DNA of 64,000 nucleotides from Desulfatiglans anilini DSM 4660 (GCF_000422285.1 NZ_AULM01000001.1:124001-188000); one strand, 5' to 3'. Positions 1 through 8,502 are shown, counted from the first letter of the stretch. Notes: generated from the sequence alone by a model not told the origin. Program-made: numbers and translations.

Positions 1-478
1 CGAGGACCGAGAGCACCTCGGCGGAGGCCGGCGGGGCCGAAAGGGTCCGGAGGGTGCCGTCCGCATCTTCGTAATCGAGACGGAGCGGTCCGGTCCGCCA
101 GGTATCCAGCTGGTCCACCAGGAAGGTCAGGGTGATCCGGTCGGCCTCGATGCGGCGGGAGCATTCTGTCAGGCCTTCCAGGCCGCTGATCCGGGGTGGA
201 GTCGGAAGTCTCGCCCCTGCGGGCAGACGGGTGTGGAGGGTCAAGGTGATGCGTGTGCCGAAGGCGGCCGGGGAGCGGTCGAGGGAGGCTTCCAGCGCCG
301 GCTCCGGGGGGACTGCGGCGGCATGCCCCTGGGCAGAGGCTGCGGACGGCGCGGGCCGCTGCAGGAGGATGGCCGCGAGCACGAGCAGCGGCAGGAGCCG
401 TAAGGCCGCGGACCGCAGGATCAGCCTTCGCCGGGAAGGCGATCGGCGGCAGGGACCGCTCCGGCAGGTGCGGATCAT
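1..478 (-). CDS. BatD-like exported protein, N-terminal part
   Basis: The coding frame starts at an ATG that overlaps the stop of the DUF58 gene (ATGA) and runs off the left edge, so about 159 residues are visible. The N-terminus has many Arg residues, then a hydrophobic stretch (about residues 24-40) and an Ala-rich region, which reads as a signal peptide or anchor. The following segment (about 55-155) looks like the Ig-like repeat of BatD-type oxygen-tolerance proteins. Genes of this kind commonly follow moxR and DUF58. The family call is inferred from position and general sequence character, not from a catalytic motif; the C-terminus is not visible. Confidence 0.6.
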   Translation of the reverse strand, partial: MIRTCRSGPCRRSPSRRRLILRSAALRLLPLLVLAAILLQRPAPSAASAQGHAAAVPPEPALEASLDRSPAAFGTRITLTLHTRLPAGARLPTPPRISGLEGLTECSRRIEADRITLTFLVDQLDTWRTGPLRLDYEDADGTLRTLSAPPASAEVLSVL

Positions 479-1350
479 GATCTCAGCCTCCGCCTGTCGA
501 AGAGGCGCGCCAAGGGTTCGACCACGGGACCGTCGGTCGAGAGCACGACCTCGTCGACGCCGGTCCGCTGGAAGAGCGAGCGGAGGGCGGCGAGCCGTTC
601 CCGGCGGGCGGCCTCCCAGCGTTTTCGGAGGGTGCGGTTGCGGGTGTTGATCAGCACGGTTTCGCCGGTTTCCGGGTCGCGCAGATGGATGCGTCCGACA
701 TCGGGGAGCTTTTCTTCGGCCGGATCGGAGACGCGGAGCACCGTCAGATCGTGTTTGCGGGCGGTGAGGCGCAGGGGCCTTTCGAAGCCGGAATCCCAGC
801 AGTCCGAGATCAGGAAGACGATGGCGTGGCGCTTGACGACGCGGTTCAGGTAGGAGAGGGCCGCTTCGAGGCTCGTGGTCGGCTCCTGGGGTTCATAGGT
901 GAAGATCTCTTTGATCAGGCGCCAGACATGAGCCGCGCCCTTTTTGGGCGGGATGAACTTTTCGACACGGGAGCTGAAAAGGAGCGCCCCGACCTTGTCG
1001 TTGGTCCGGATGGCCAGGAAGGCCAGCATGCCGGCGGTCTCCGCGAGGAGCTCCCGCTTGAACTTCCTCCGTGTCCCGAAAAGGTGGGAGCCCGAGAGGT
1101 CCAGAAGCAGGAGGACGGTGAGTTCCCGCTCCTCGTGGAAGACCTTCACGTAGGGGCGGCCGAAGCGGGCCGAGACATTCCAGTCGATCGCGCGGATGTC
1201 GTCGCCGGGCTGATACTCCCGGACCTCCGCGAATTCCATCCCCTGGCCCTTGAAGGCGCTCTCGTATTGCCCGGCGAACAGGTCGTTCGCCAGGCGGCTC
1301 GTGCGAAAATGAAACCGCTGGATCTTCTGGAAGACGTCCTCGGGCAGCAT
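475..1350 (-). CDS. DUF58 domain protein
   Basis: This is the usual partner of MoxR ATPases, a cytoplasmic protein with a von Willebrand A-like fold thought to act in assembly of membrane or periplasmic complexes. The family core is visible: a segment containing GMEFAEVREYQPGDDIR and AIDWNVSARFGRPYVK, then a vWA-like LLLLDLSGS. An in-frame start 24 bases upstream (1374) would overlap moxR. I chose the ATG at 1350 because it lies one base after the moxR stop with GAGGT at suitable spacing, giving 291 residues. It overlaps the next gene by ATGA, so the three genes form one operon. Confidence 0.88.
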   Translation of the reverse strand: MLPEDVFQKIQRFHFRTSRLANDLFAGQYESAFKGQGMEFAEVREYQPGDDIRAIDWNVSARFGRPYVKVFHEERELTVLLLLDLSGSHLFGTRRKFKRELLAETAGMLAFLAIRTNDKVGALLFSSRVEKFIPPKKGAAHVWRLIKEIFTYEPQEPTTSLEAALSYLNRVVKRHAIVFLISDCWDSGFERPLRLTARKHDLTVLRVSDPAEEKLPDVGRIHLRDPETGETVLINTRNRTLRKRWEAARRERLAALRSLFQRTGVDEVVLSTDGPVVEPLARLFDRRRLRS

Positions 1351-1351
1351 C

Positions 1352-2335
1352 TCAAGGGACCTCGATGCGTTCAAGCAGGACCTGGATCAGGTCGTCGGTG
1401 GTCCTCCCTTCGGCCTCCGCTTCGTAGCTGAGAAGGATGCGGTGCCTGAAGACATCCGGAGCGAGGGCCTTCACGTCCTGGGGTGTGACGTAGCCGCGCC
1501 CCTGCAGAAAAGCGTGGGCGCGGGCCGCCTGCGCGAGCCAGATCGAGGCCCTCGGCGATGCCCCGTAGTGGATCATGGAGGCGAAGTCCAGGCCGAAGTC
1601 CGCCGGCCTGCGCGTCGCCCGCGTGAGGCGTACGATGTAGTCCACGATTTTCTCTTCCATGTGGATGGCGGCCATCACCTCACGGGCCTTGTCCAGCCGC
1701 AGGGTGTCCAGAACGCCCTCGACGGCCTCTTCGGGGCTGTGGAAGGCCCGGAGAAGGATCTCCTTTTCTTCCTCGGCCGTCGGATAGTCCACCCGTATCT
1801 TGAGCATGAACCGGTCTATCTGCGCCTCCGGCAGGGGATAGGTGCCTTCCTGCTCGATCGGGTTCTGGGTGGCGAGGACCAGAAAAGGCCGCCCCAGGAC
1901 GAAGGTCGTTTCGCCGATCGTGACCTGCCTCTCCTGCATGGCCTCGAGAAGCGCGCTTTGCACCTTCGCCGGCGCCCGGTTGATCTCGTCCGCCAGGATG
2001 ATGTTGTGAAAGAGGGGGCCCTTCCGGATTTCGAAGGAGGCGCTGTCCGGCCGGTAGATCTGAGTCCCCAGGATGTCCGCCGGGAGCAGATCGGGCGTGA
2101 ACTGGATCCGCTGGAAACTCGTGCGGATCGTCGCGGCCAGGGTCTTGACCGCCGTGGTTTTCGCAAGCCCGGGAAGGCCTTCGAGGAGGAGGTGCCCCTC
2201 GCACAGCAGCCCGATCAGCATCCGTTCCATCAGCGATTTCTGTCCCACCACCACCTTTTCGGCCTCGGCGAGGATCCGGCGCAGCAGGATGCTTTCCTTT
2301 TCGACGTGCTCGGTGATCGCTTGAATGTCCGTCAA
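1352..2335 (-). CDS. moxR: MoxR family AAA+ ATPase
   Basis: MoxR proteins are chaperone-like AAA+ ATPases that act with DUF58 and vWA proteins. Walker A is visible as GLPGLAKT near residue 55, Walker B as IILADEINR, then the MoxR signature around EAMQERQVTIG and a sensor region ATQNPIEQEGTYPLPEAQ. At 327 residues the length is normal. The start codon is TTG, with GGAGGG seven bases upstream. It is the first gene of a minus-strand operon with DUF58 and the BatD-like gene; no clear promoter was recognised upstream. Confidence 0.92.
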   Translation of the reverse strand: MTDIQAITEHVEKESILLRRILAEAEKVVVGQKSLMERMLIGLLCEGHLLLEGLPGLAKTTAVKTLAATIRTSFQRIQFTPDLLPADILGTQIYRPDSASFEIRKGPLFHNIILADEINRAPAKVQSALLEAMQERQVTIGETTFVLGRPFLVLATQNPIEQEGTYPLPEAQIDRFMLKIRVDYPTAEEEKEILLRAFHSPEEAVEGVLDTLRLDKAREVMAAIHMEEKIVDYIVRLTRATRRPADFGLDFASMIHYGASPRASIWLAQAARAHAFLQGRGYVTPQDVKALAPDVFRHRILLSYEAEAEGRTTDDLIQVLLERIEVP

Positions 2336-2436
2336 TGTCTGGCCCTCCAGAGAAATACCCCGGGCGTTCGGGGTCTTACCGTTTTTGAACCCGCCGGACT
2401 CTTCAGGCGGGTGTTTGGCGCTGTTTCCAGGTCGTG

Positions 2437-2710
2437 TCTAACCGGAAAGGATTTCCCGGCAGAACAGAGTCTCCGATCATGAAATGAAGATTTTTCCTCA
2501 CACGTCTCGCGTGCGCAGTCCCACCCCTCCGGGGTTGGACCCGGTTTTTTCACCCACTTCGCGTGCAAAGCCCCACTGCTTCGCGGCGGGTTCCGGCTTG
2601 TCAACATGAAGGAAATCAAGCGTTTGCTTGTGAGGCGATCGGCAGGTCGTCTCACAAGCAAACGTGCAGACTGACACTGAGATCAGCCAATAAGACCCTA
2701 TCCGGATGGA
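2437..2710. repeat. 274-bp intergenic element with terminal inverted repeats, copy A
   Basis: The element begins TCTAACCGGAAA and ends TATCCGGATGGA, imperfect inverted versions of each other. Copy B at 5750-6023 has exactly the same length and the same internal order. Inside are two tandem units of about 52 bases, each with small GC hairpins around a CAGTCCCAC-type core, then a 14-bp perfect inverted repeat (2621-2634 with 2651-2664, arm CGTTTGCTTGTGAG). No coding potential was recognised. It resembles a non-autonomous mobile (MITE-like) element. The rest of the gap between moxR and the M55 gene (2336-2436 and 2711-2980) shows nothing I can name. Confidence 0.75.
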
Positions 2711-2980
2711 ACCCTCACCAAGGCACCGGTCCTTCTCGTGGCACTCGGCCGGAAGGACGATGCGCCGCACGCACTCGACCCGCTATTTTGCATGCGGACG
2801 CCGGGGCTTGTCAAAGGGGTTTTGTCGACCGGAAAGCTGTTCCGTTCCCAGCGGTGCGACCGAACTTTGCGCCGGAGCCGCCGTAGTGCAGGCTCCTCAG
2901 GCTGCAGAGGCAGTCCGCGGGCAGCCGCTCACCGGGCCTTTTCCGGTTGGGAGCGGCGGCAGGCGGCGCCCCGGGCTTCA

Positions 2981-3931
2981 TCAGGGCGGCGCTTCCGACC
3001 GCGTGCTGACCCGCCTCGCCCACAGGCATCCGAGGCGCCCCCAGAGATTGTAGGCAGGGAGCGCCCACGGGAGGATCTTCTCGATGGCCGGTGTCAGGTA
3101 ACACAGGCGGATGAGTTGGAGGTAGAGCTGGTTCATTTCCTGAGCCCGGAGTAGGATCCGGCCGCCTTCGAAATGGAAACCCCACCGAAGAGCTGCTTTG
3201 CGCGCCGCATCCGGGCCGTCCCGCAGAGTGACTGCAGCGTGGACGGGGCCGGGCGGCTGGAACGGGGAGGTGCAAAGATTCGAAAGGGCGGCGACTGCGG
3301 CCTCCGCAAGCCCCTTGCGCCAGGCACTTACATCCGGGGGCGGCGCACCCTTTGGGAAGGGGAATGTTTGGATTCCGCGGACGGCCTCCTCGGCGTTCCG
3401 GCAGGCCACCGGGCAGCCCGAAAAGAAAACGGGCCTCACACCGTAAGGGGCGAGGGAAGCCGCGAACAGCTCCACCTCGCTCAAAAGGCGGCCGTTCACC
3501 ACAATCGAGGAAATCCTCGAGGTGAGCGTATGGGCTAGAAAGCCGTCCGTACCCGAGGCGGCATGCATTCCCAGGAACATCACGGCCTCCGCTCCGCCGG
3601 GGTCGCCGATCCCCGGCACCGGGCCCGGCCGATACCCCTGGATCACCCGGGCCTTCGCAGGAATTTCCCCTGGAAAAAGGTTCCAGGCGGTGCGATGGAA
3701 ATCCTTCACCCGGATCTCCTCCACCCCGGCGCGAAAGAGGGCGTTTACGACGGCCGCGACGTCGAGGCTCATCCCCCGGCAGGCCAGCGCCCACTCGCGG
3801 GTCAGGAAAGCGGCCGCGTTCCGGTTGATGCAGCGTGAACTCCCCTCGATGTCGGCGATGATGAGGATGCGCCTCCAATGCGGGGTATCCGGGCAGTCAG
3901 GATCGGCCATCCGCTTTTCGCTGGTTTCCAT
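2981..3931 (-). CDS. M55 family (DppA-like) zinc aminopeptidase
   Basis: The protein matches the M55/DppA D-aminopeptidase family. The zinc-site residues of that family are present in order: Asp and Glu of ADIEGSS, a His in VKDFHRT, a His in FLGMHAAS and a Glu in LLSEVELFA. The C-terminal ~80 residues are a family-variable tail. The start is uncertain: the frame stays open to 4180, but family members begin just before the ADIEG strand. I used the ATG at 3931; 3910 and 4003 are alternatives, and none has a good ribosome binding site. Peptide substrates are likely but not shown. It stands alone on the minus strand. Confidence 0.75.
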   Translation of the reverse strand: METSEKRMADPDCPDTPHWRRILIIADIEGSSRCINRNAAAFLTREWALACRGMSLDVAAVVNALFRAGVEEIRVKDFHRTAWNLFPGEIPAKARVIQGYRPGPVPGIGDPGGAEAVMFLGMHAASGTDGFLAHTLTSRISSIVVNGRLLSEVELFAASLAPYGVRPVFFSGCPVACRNAEEAVRGIQTFPFPKGAPPPDVSAWRKGLAEAAVAALSNLCTSPFQPPGPVHAAVTLRDGPDAARKAALRWGFHFEGGRILLRAQEMNQLYLQLIRLCYLTPAIEKILPWALPAYNLWGRLGCLWARRVSTRSEAPP

Positions 3932-4024
3932 GCTGCAAGGGTATTTTGCGCTCCCGCGCCCCTGCTCTGAACAAAGAGGTTCGAGCCCCTCGCTGGTTTT
4001 CATATCGACAGGGTGTTTTGCGCC
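3918..4024. repeat. Imperfect 72-bp-period direct duplication at the 5' end of the M55 gene
   Basis: Two similar stretches start at 3918 and 3990. Both contain TCGCTGGTTT followed about 10 bases later by AGGGT, a purine and TTTTGCGC. The offset is 72 bases, a multiple of three, so in the M55 frame it gives similar peptides around MKTSE and METSE. It may reflect a duplicated translation-start region. Confidence 0.5.
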
Positions 4025-4510
4025 GATCCCGGTGTCGATCGACTCCTTGACACGGTTAGGGATCTTCAGGTCGTCTCCACGCAATCGATTGATTTCCTTG
4101 TGTATTAGTGGTAAGATCCCTTCTGTGGATTGGACAAGTGGTCGTGATGGATGTTCCCCTCCGGATGGGCGCCCGGCCATACCCCGGCGAAAACGGCCGG
4201 TGCATCAACGCGCGTCCCTCAGAGGGTTGACGGTCTGCATCCTCGCGGCGTCTTGGATCGAGCCTCCTCGAGCCTGCAAAAGAGCTCGATGCGGGCATCA
4301 TTATCCGGCAAAACGCAGAGGGACGCAACGGCTTCCGGACCGAAAGCAGAACAGAACCCCGGTCCGATGTCCGTCTTTCTACGCCCGCACCGGGATGGCC
4401 GACCCGTGCCCGGCCATCGAGACCCTCTTGTTTGGATCCATAAACTTTCCCATGGCGAAGACCGGCCTCGGGCAAGTGAGGGGAATGGGAGAAGAAGAGG
4501 CCTTTTCGTG
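3932..4510. other. Intergenic region between M55 and NFACT genes
   Basis: The M55 frame remains open across 3932-4180, so part of this could encode an N-terminal extension. A lower-GC patch at about 4080-4150 could hold a minus-strand promoter, but no convincing -35/-10 pair was found. No other gene is supported here. Confidence 0.3.
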
Positions 4511-4903
4511 ATGAAACCCGATGAAGAAGCGCATCTCCACCGCTATGAACTGCCCGGCGGGTGGGTCGTCCTGGCCGGGCGCACCGACCGGGACAACGAG
4601 ATCCTGAGCCTCAAAATCGCCGCGCCCAATGACTGGTGGTTCCACGTCCGCGGCGTGCCCGGCAGCCACGTGATCTTGAGAGCACGGGCGGGCGAGGATC
4701 CGGACCGGGGAACCCTCAAACAGGCGGCGGCGATCGCCGCCTATCACAGCAAGGCCCGCTATGCCGGAGATGTGGCGGTGTCCTGCACGCGGGCCCGCTA
4801 CGTGGGAAAGCCGCCGGGGGCCAAACCGGGTACGGTCAGCATCCGCAAGGAAAGCATCATCAAGGTCCGCCCGTCCCTCCCGGAGGAAGGCTCCGTGAAC
4901 TGA
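4511..4903 (+). CDS. Stand-alone NFACT RNA-binding domain (NFACT-R/DUF814) protein
   Basis: The 130-residue protein consists almost entirely of the NFACT-R domain, which in RqcH/FbpA/Tae2 proteins is the C-terminal RNA-binding part of ribosome quality control factors. The family core is visible in NDWWFHVRGVPGSHVILR, with a second conserved block around KPPGAKPGTVSIRKE. The NFACT-N and coiled-coil parts of RqcH are absent, so this is the short single-domain form known from bacteria. The ATG at 4511 has AAGAGG ten bases upstream. The frame extends upstream to 4151 without family similarity. Confidence 0.8.
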   Translation: MKPDEEAHLHRYELPGGWVVLAGRTDRDNEILSLKIAAPNDWWFHVRGVPGSHVILRARAGEDPDRGTLKQAAAIAAYHSKARYAGDVAVSCTRARYVGKPPGAKPGTVSIRKESIIKVRPSLPEEGSVN

Positions 4904-5064
4904 AGGAGCGAGGCGGGGGCTTTCTCGAAGCAAGAGCCCCGGCGGGCGGCTGTACCACCCGGGGGTGGACCCTTTTGGGAGTTCCGGGCCGGTTACTGCG
5001 GAGATCAAGTCGATCGGCGCAACGAGAGGCCCGGGAACGAACCCGTCTCCAGTCGCGGCGGACG

Positions 5065-5532
5065 TCACTCATCGATGAATTTGGGCGGCAGGGTTTCCTG
5101 TCCGGCCAGTTTCATGGAGGACAGGACCATCATGGTGGCGGTCCCATGTGCGATCAAGAGTCCCTCGGGGGTCTCGATGGCGGCGTCCGCGAGGCAGATG
5201 GTCCGGCCTGCCTTGATGCAGCGCCCCCGGCCGATCATCTTGCCCGCCGATATGGGGGCGAGATAGTTGACTTTGATGTCGACGGTGGTGAGGCCGACGC
5301 CCTCCTCCACGCAGGCATACACCGCCCAGAAGGCCGCTGCGTCGACGATCGCCGCTGTCACGCCGCCGTGGACGATGCCGTAGGGCTGGAGGTGTTTTTC
5401 CTTCAGGGCGATCTCCAGGCGCGATGCGCCCGCGTCGAAGGAGTCGAGCTGCATGGACATGAGCTCGAAAAACGGGCAGGTGTTGACCCGTTCTGCCAGG
5501 GTTTGAACATGATCGGGATTCAATCTTCGCAT
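5065..5532 (-). CDS. Hotdog-fold acyl-CoA thioesterase (PaaI type)
   Basis: This 155-residue protein has the PaaI-type hotdog core. The segment HLQPYGIVHGGVTAAIVDAA contains the conserved His-Gly-Gly turn followed by the helix with an acidic residue, and later DIKVNYLAPI fits the central strand. Such enzymes hydrolyse acyl- or aryl-CoA thioesters. The ATG at 5532 is preferred over the far upstream start at 5676 because AAAGG lies about ten bases upstream and the length then fits the family. It is a single gene between the NFACT gene and a dispersed repeat. Confidence 0.82.
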   Translation of the reverse strand: MRRLNPDHVQTLAERVNTCPFFELMSMQLDSFDAGASRLEIALKEKHLQPYGIVHGGVTAAIVDAAAFWAVYACVEEGVGLTTVDIKVNYLAPISAGKMIGRGRCIKAGRTICLADAAIETPEGLLIAHGTATMMVLSSMKLAGQETLPPKFIDE

Positions 5533-5749
5533 AGGCAAAGGCCTTTCTATGGCAGGTTGCAAGCGGATATTTCCGGCGGTCGATGACCGTTCCAGCCGCA
5601 TCCTCTCCGTCGGCGGGCAAACAGGGATGATGCCGGTGAAACAGGCGTTGTCACGGTAAAGGATGCCTTCATCCAAAGGGCCGTGTGTGGGTCAGCCGGG
5701 GAAAAGTCTGCTTTGCGGGAGCAGCGTCCCGCATAGAACGGCAATCGTG

Positions 5750-6023
5750 TCCATCCGGAAATGATTTCCGGGTAGAACCCCTTTTCCCATCCGGCAATGA
5801 GGATTTTTCTTCACGCCCTTCGGGTGCTCAGTCCCACCCCTGCGGGGCGGGTCCCGGTTTCTTCACACGCTGCGCGTGCTCAGTCCCACCGGTTCGCGGC
5901 GGGTTCCGGCTTGGTCAATGTTAATTAAAATAATAGTTTGTACGGCCGCGACCTGCAGGTCACCGCACAAGCAAACGTGTAGATGGACGCCGAGATTGGC
6001 CCAAAAGCCCCTTTCCGGATGGA
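5750..6023. repeat. 274-bp intergenic element with terminal inverted repeats, copy B
   Basis: This copy has near-perfect ends: TCCATCCGGAAA at 5750-5761 and its exact reverse complement TTTCCGGATGGA at 6012-6023. The interior holds two tandem ~52-base units, each with a CTCAGTCCCAC core and GC hairpins, then a degraded form of the CAAGCAAACGTG hairpin of copy A. The total is 274 bp, as in copy A. The remaining gap bases (5533-5749 and 6024-6224) show no gene that I can support. Confidence 0.8.
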
Positions 6024-6224
6024 AACGAACCTAAATCATTTGCAGTGGGTTTGGCAAGGGTTCGCTGCAACGGTCCTATCCCGCCGCCCTTCTTGGGAGG
6101 GTTGAGGCGAGCGGCCGGTTTTGCCCGGTTGACGCAGGCGATGACTTGCAATAAGATGAAAACAGGGTGTTCTCCCGCCTGTTTTTTTGCGAAACCCCAC
6201 GATCTCGACAGGAATGAGGAGCCG

Positions 6225-8246
6225 ATGAGGATCAGCCTGGTCTTTCCCCCCTTTTATCTGGAGCCCATGTACAATCTCCCCCCGCTGGGGCTGGTCAATC
6301 TGGCGACCGCCTTGAAAGAAACGCCCCACGAGGTGAGTTGTCTCGATTTCGTTCTCGAAATTCGGACAGGCGGCCTGAGATTGGGGCCGCACATCTACGA
6401 TGACTGCGCAGAGCGCATCCTGTCCGAATCGCCGGATCTCGTGGGGTTTTCGGCTCAGTGCACCACCTACCCGGCGGTGCTTCAGATCTGCCGGCGGCTC
6501 AAAGCTCGACGCCGGGATCTCAAGATCGTCCTTGGAGGGCACAATGCGGCCTTCGCCGACGAGTGGACGCTGGAGGGGTTTCCCGAGGTGGATGCGGTGG
6601 TCCGCGGCGAAGGCGAACGGACCTTTTGCGATCTGGTCGCGCAATATGCAGCCGGAGGGAGAGGTGAAGGAGTCGAAGGCGTGACCTGGCGCGACGGTGG
6701 CCGCTTTATGCGGAATCCGGACCGGGATCTGGTCGCACACTTGGATGAGCTGCCTTATCCGGACTACGGCTGTCTCCCGCCGCTCGAAATGTACCGGCGG
6801 GCCTGTAACCTGCCGCGCAGCATCGCCATCCTGGAGGCGGGACGGGGCTGCCCTCACCGCTGCGTGTATTGCTCCGAGGCGCGCATGTGGCGCGGACGTG
6901 TGCGGACCTATTCCGTCGAACGCCTGGTGGGGGAGATGGAGAAGGTCCATCGCCTTTACGGGGCGGAGTGTTTTCTCCTGGCCTATGATCAGTTCACAGC
7001 GAGCCGGTCCTTTGTGGAAGGATTCTGCCGGCTGGTATTGGAAAGGGGCCTGGAGCGCATCCCGTGGTACTGCATCTCGCGCTTGGACAGTGTCGACCGG
7101 GAGCTGCTGGCCCTCATGCGCGAGGCAGGCTGCGAAAGCATGTGCTACGGGATCGACTCGGGCTCCAAAAAGACTTTGGCCTTCATCCGCAAACGGATCG
7201 ACCACGGCATCCTCTATCAGCGTGTCGTGGAAACGGCCGAGCAGGGCATCATCCCTACGCTCAGTTTCGTCATCGGTTTTCCGGAAGAGGAAAGGGAGGA
7301 TGTCGACGCCACGCTGACGCTCGCACTGCGGGCGGGCATCGTCGGCAACAACAATCCGCTGATCCAGCTGCCGACGGTCCTGCCCGGGACTGAGCTGCAC
7401 GCCCGTTATGCGGATCGGCTGGTGCGGGAGGTCGACACCTACTTCGCGCTCGGTCTCGAATTCGACGCGGGGCGGAGGCTCGAAGCGGACGAAGCGATGA
7501 TCGATGCGCATCCGCTGCTCTTCAGCAGCTTTTACAACCTGCCCACCCGTGCGCGTCCGCTCGCGGAGTTGAATGCCGTCGCGAGCTACTTTCCCCTGAT
7601 GGTGAGGCTTCTGCCGAAGACCTTCCTGCTCCTCGGTCTGGAACTGGAGATCTCCGTCTCCGATCTGTTCATGGACTGGCTGGAATGGCTGCGGCTTCGA
7701 ACGGCCAGAGAGGCGTGGAGCCTGTCTCCCCAGGACTGTTATCGCCATTTCGAGCCGTTTGTCATCGAGAGGCTGGGGCCTCGCAAAACGGTCCGGATTC
7801 CTCACCTGAAGGACATCCTGAAATATGAGATGCTGTCGCTCGAGGCCGGCAAACACATTTCTAACAAAACCCATTTCGATATCGATTTGAACCGGTTGTC
7901 CGATCTGACACCGAAAAGGGATCAGGGAATCGTGATCGGCGGGTTTGATTTTGATCTCCCCGTGATTATAATGGATCTGAAATCCGGGATCTTTGACAAG
8001 GTCTACCAACCCCAGGAGACGCTGTTGGCCTTCAGGCAGGAAGACGATATGCTGGAAGTCAACGAGATCAATGCGTTTGGCAGGGATTTCCTGGCGCTTT
8101 GCGACGGCGGTTCACCCCTGAAAACGATCGCGCGGGAACTTTACGATCGTTATGGCCAGGGCATGACCCGTGAGGGATTTCTGAAATCCTGTGAAGAAGC
8201 GCTCGAAATGTTGGCTCGGAGCCACCTCGTTGAATTCAGGAGCTGA
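6225..8246 (+). CDS. B12-binding radical SAM peptide maturase with C-terminal PqqD-like domain
   Basis: The 673-residue protein has three parts. Residues 1-160 form a cobalamin-binding-like domain (strand SLVFPPF, then IVLGGHNAAF and VVRGEGERTF). Residues about 195-420 are the radical SAM core, with Cys209, Cys213 and Cys216 in the CxxxCxxC motif GRGCPHRCVYC. The last ~70 residues (around EINAFGRDFLALCDGGSP) resemble the PqqD peptide-binding fold that holds RiPP precursors. The ATG at 6225 follows an AGGAATGAGGAG region; an in-frame start at 6045 lacks support. One hundred bases downstream lies a Cys-His repeat peptide gene, the probable substrate. A role in peptide modification is inferred from context; the chemistry (methylation, cross-linking or epimerisation) is unknown. 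Confidence 0.85.
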   Translation: MRISLVFPPFYLEPMYNLPPLGLVNLATALKETPHEVSCLDFVLEIRTGGLRLGPHIYDDCAERILSESPDLVGFSAQCTTYPAVLQICRRLKARRRDLKIVLGGHNAAFADEWTLEGFPEVDAVVRGEGERTFCDLVAQYAAGGRGEGVEGVTWRDGGRFMRNPDRDLVAHLDELPYPDYGCLPPLEMYRRACNLPRSIAILEAGRGCPHRCVYCSEARMWRGRVRTYSVERLVGEMEKVHRLYGAECFLLAYDQFTASRSFVEGFCRLVLERGLERIPWYCISRLDSVDRELLALMREAGCESMCYGIDSGSKKTLAFIRKRIDHGILYQRVVETAEQGIIPTLSFVIGFPEEEREDVDATLTLALRAGIVGNNNPLIQLPTVLPGTELHARYADRLVREVDTYFALGLEFDAGRRLEADEAMIDAHPLLFSSFYNLPTRARPLAELNAVASYFPLMVRLLPKTFLLLGLELEISVSDLFMDWLEWLRLRTAREAWSLSPQDCYRHFEPFVIERLGPRKTVRIPHLKDILKYEMLSLEAGKHISNKTHFDIDLNRLSDLTPKRDQGIVIGGFDFDLPVIIMDLKSGIFDKVYQPQETLLAFRQEDDMLEVNEINAFGRDFLALCDGGSPLKTIARELYDRYGQGMTREGFLKSCEEALEMLARSHLVEFRS

Positions 8247-8346
8247 CCGCCCCTGAATCCCCTGCCCGCCTCGATGGCTGAGGCGACGATGAAATGAGTC
8301 GGTCCAGAGGTTAACCCCCAGCTGTGTGTGAAAGGAGGTGAAGGCC

Positions 8347-8502
8347 TTGTTGAACCTCAAGAAAGTGGAGAAAAAGGTGTCGTATGCCGCTGGTTGTCAT
8401 GCGCCCGCCTGCCACGCTCCGGCTTGTCATGCGCCCGCATGTCATGCGCCCGCCTGCCATTCCCCGGCATGTCACGCGCCGTCATGCCATGCCCCGGCAT
8501 AA
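8347..8502 (+). CDS. Candidate RiPP precursor: seven Cys-His-Ala-Pro-Ala repeats
   Basis: The peptide has 51 residues. A 16-residue, Lys-rich leader (LNLKKVEKKVSYAAG after the start) is followed by seven tandem pentapeptides. Five are CHAPA, one is CHSPA and one CHAPS, giving Cys-His at positions 17, 22, 27, 32, 37, 42 and 47. The TTG start has AAAGGAGG eight bases upstream, an excellent ribosome binding site; a GTG at 8338 lies inside that site and is unlikely. Synonymous codons differ between repeats (TGT/TGC, CAT/CAC, four Ala codons), which points to selection on the protein. A strong terminator follows at once. The neighbouring radical SAM/PqqD-like enzyme is the likely maturase. I know of no described family with this repeat. 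It could alternatively be a metal-binding peptide. Confidence 0.8.
   Translation: MLNLKKVEKKVSYAAGCHAPACHAPACHAPACHAPACHSPACHAPSCHAPA

Noticed and set aside
2811-3878. 355-codon minus-strand frame overlapping the M55 gene
   Set aside because: It is Arg/Pro/Gly-rich and out of frame with the protein that carries all M55 zinc-site residues.
6036-8009. Long open frame on the minus strand opposite the radical SAM gene
   Set aside because: It is a high-GC antisense shadow; the plus-strand protein has clear domains and motifs, and the antisense translation shows none.
8395-8502. CHAPA region as a CRISPR-like or simple DNA repeat
   Set aside because: The 15-base units vary at synonymous sites, have no spacers and are in frame with a strong start signal.
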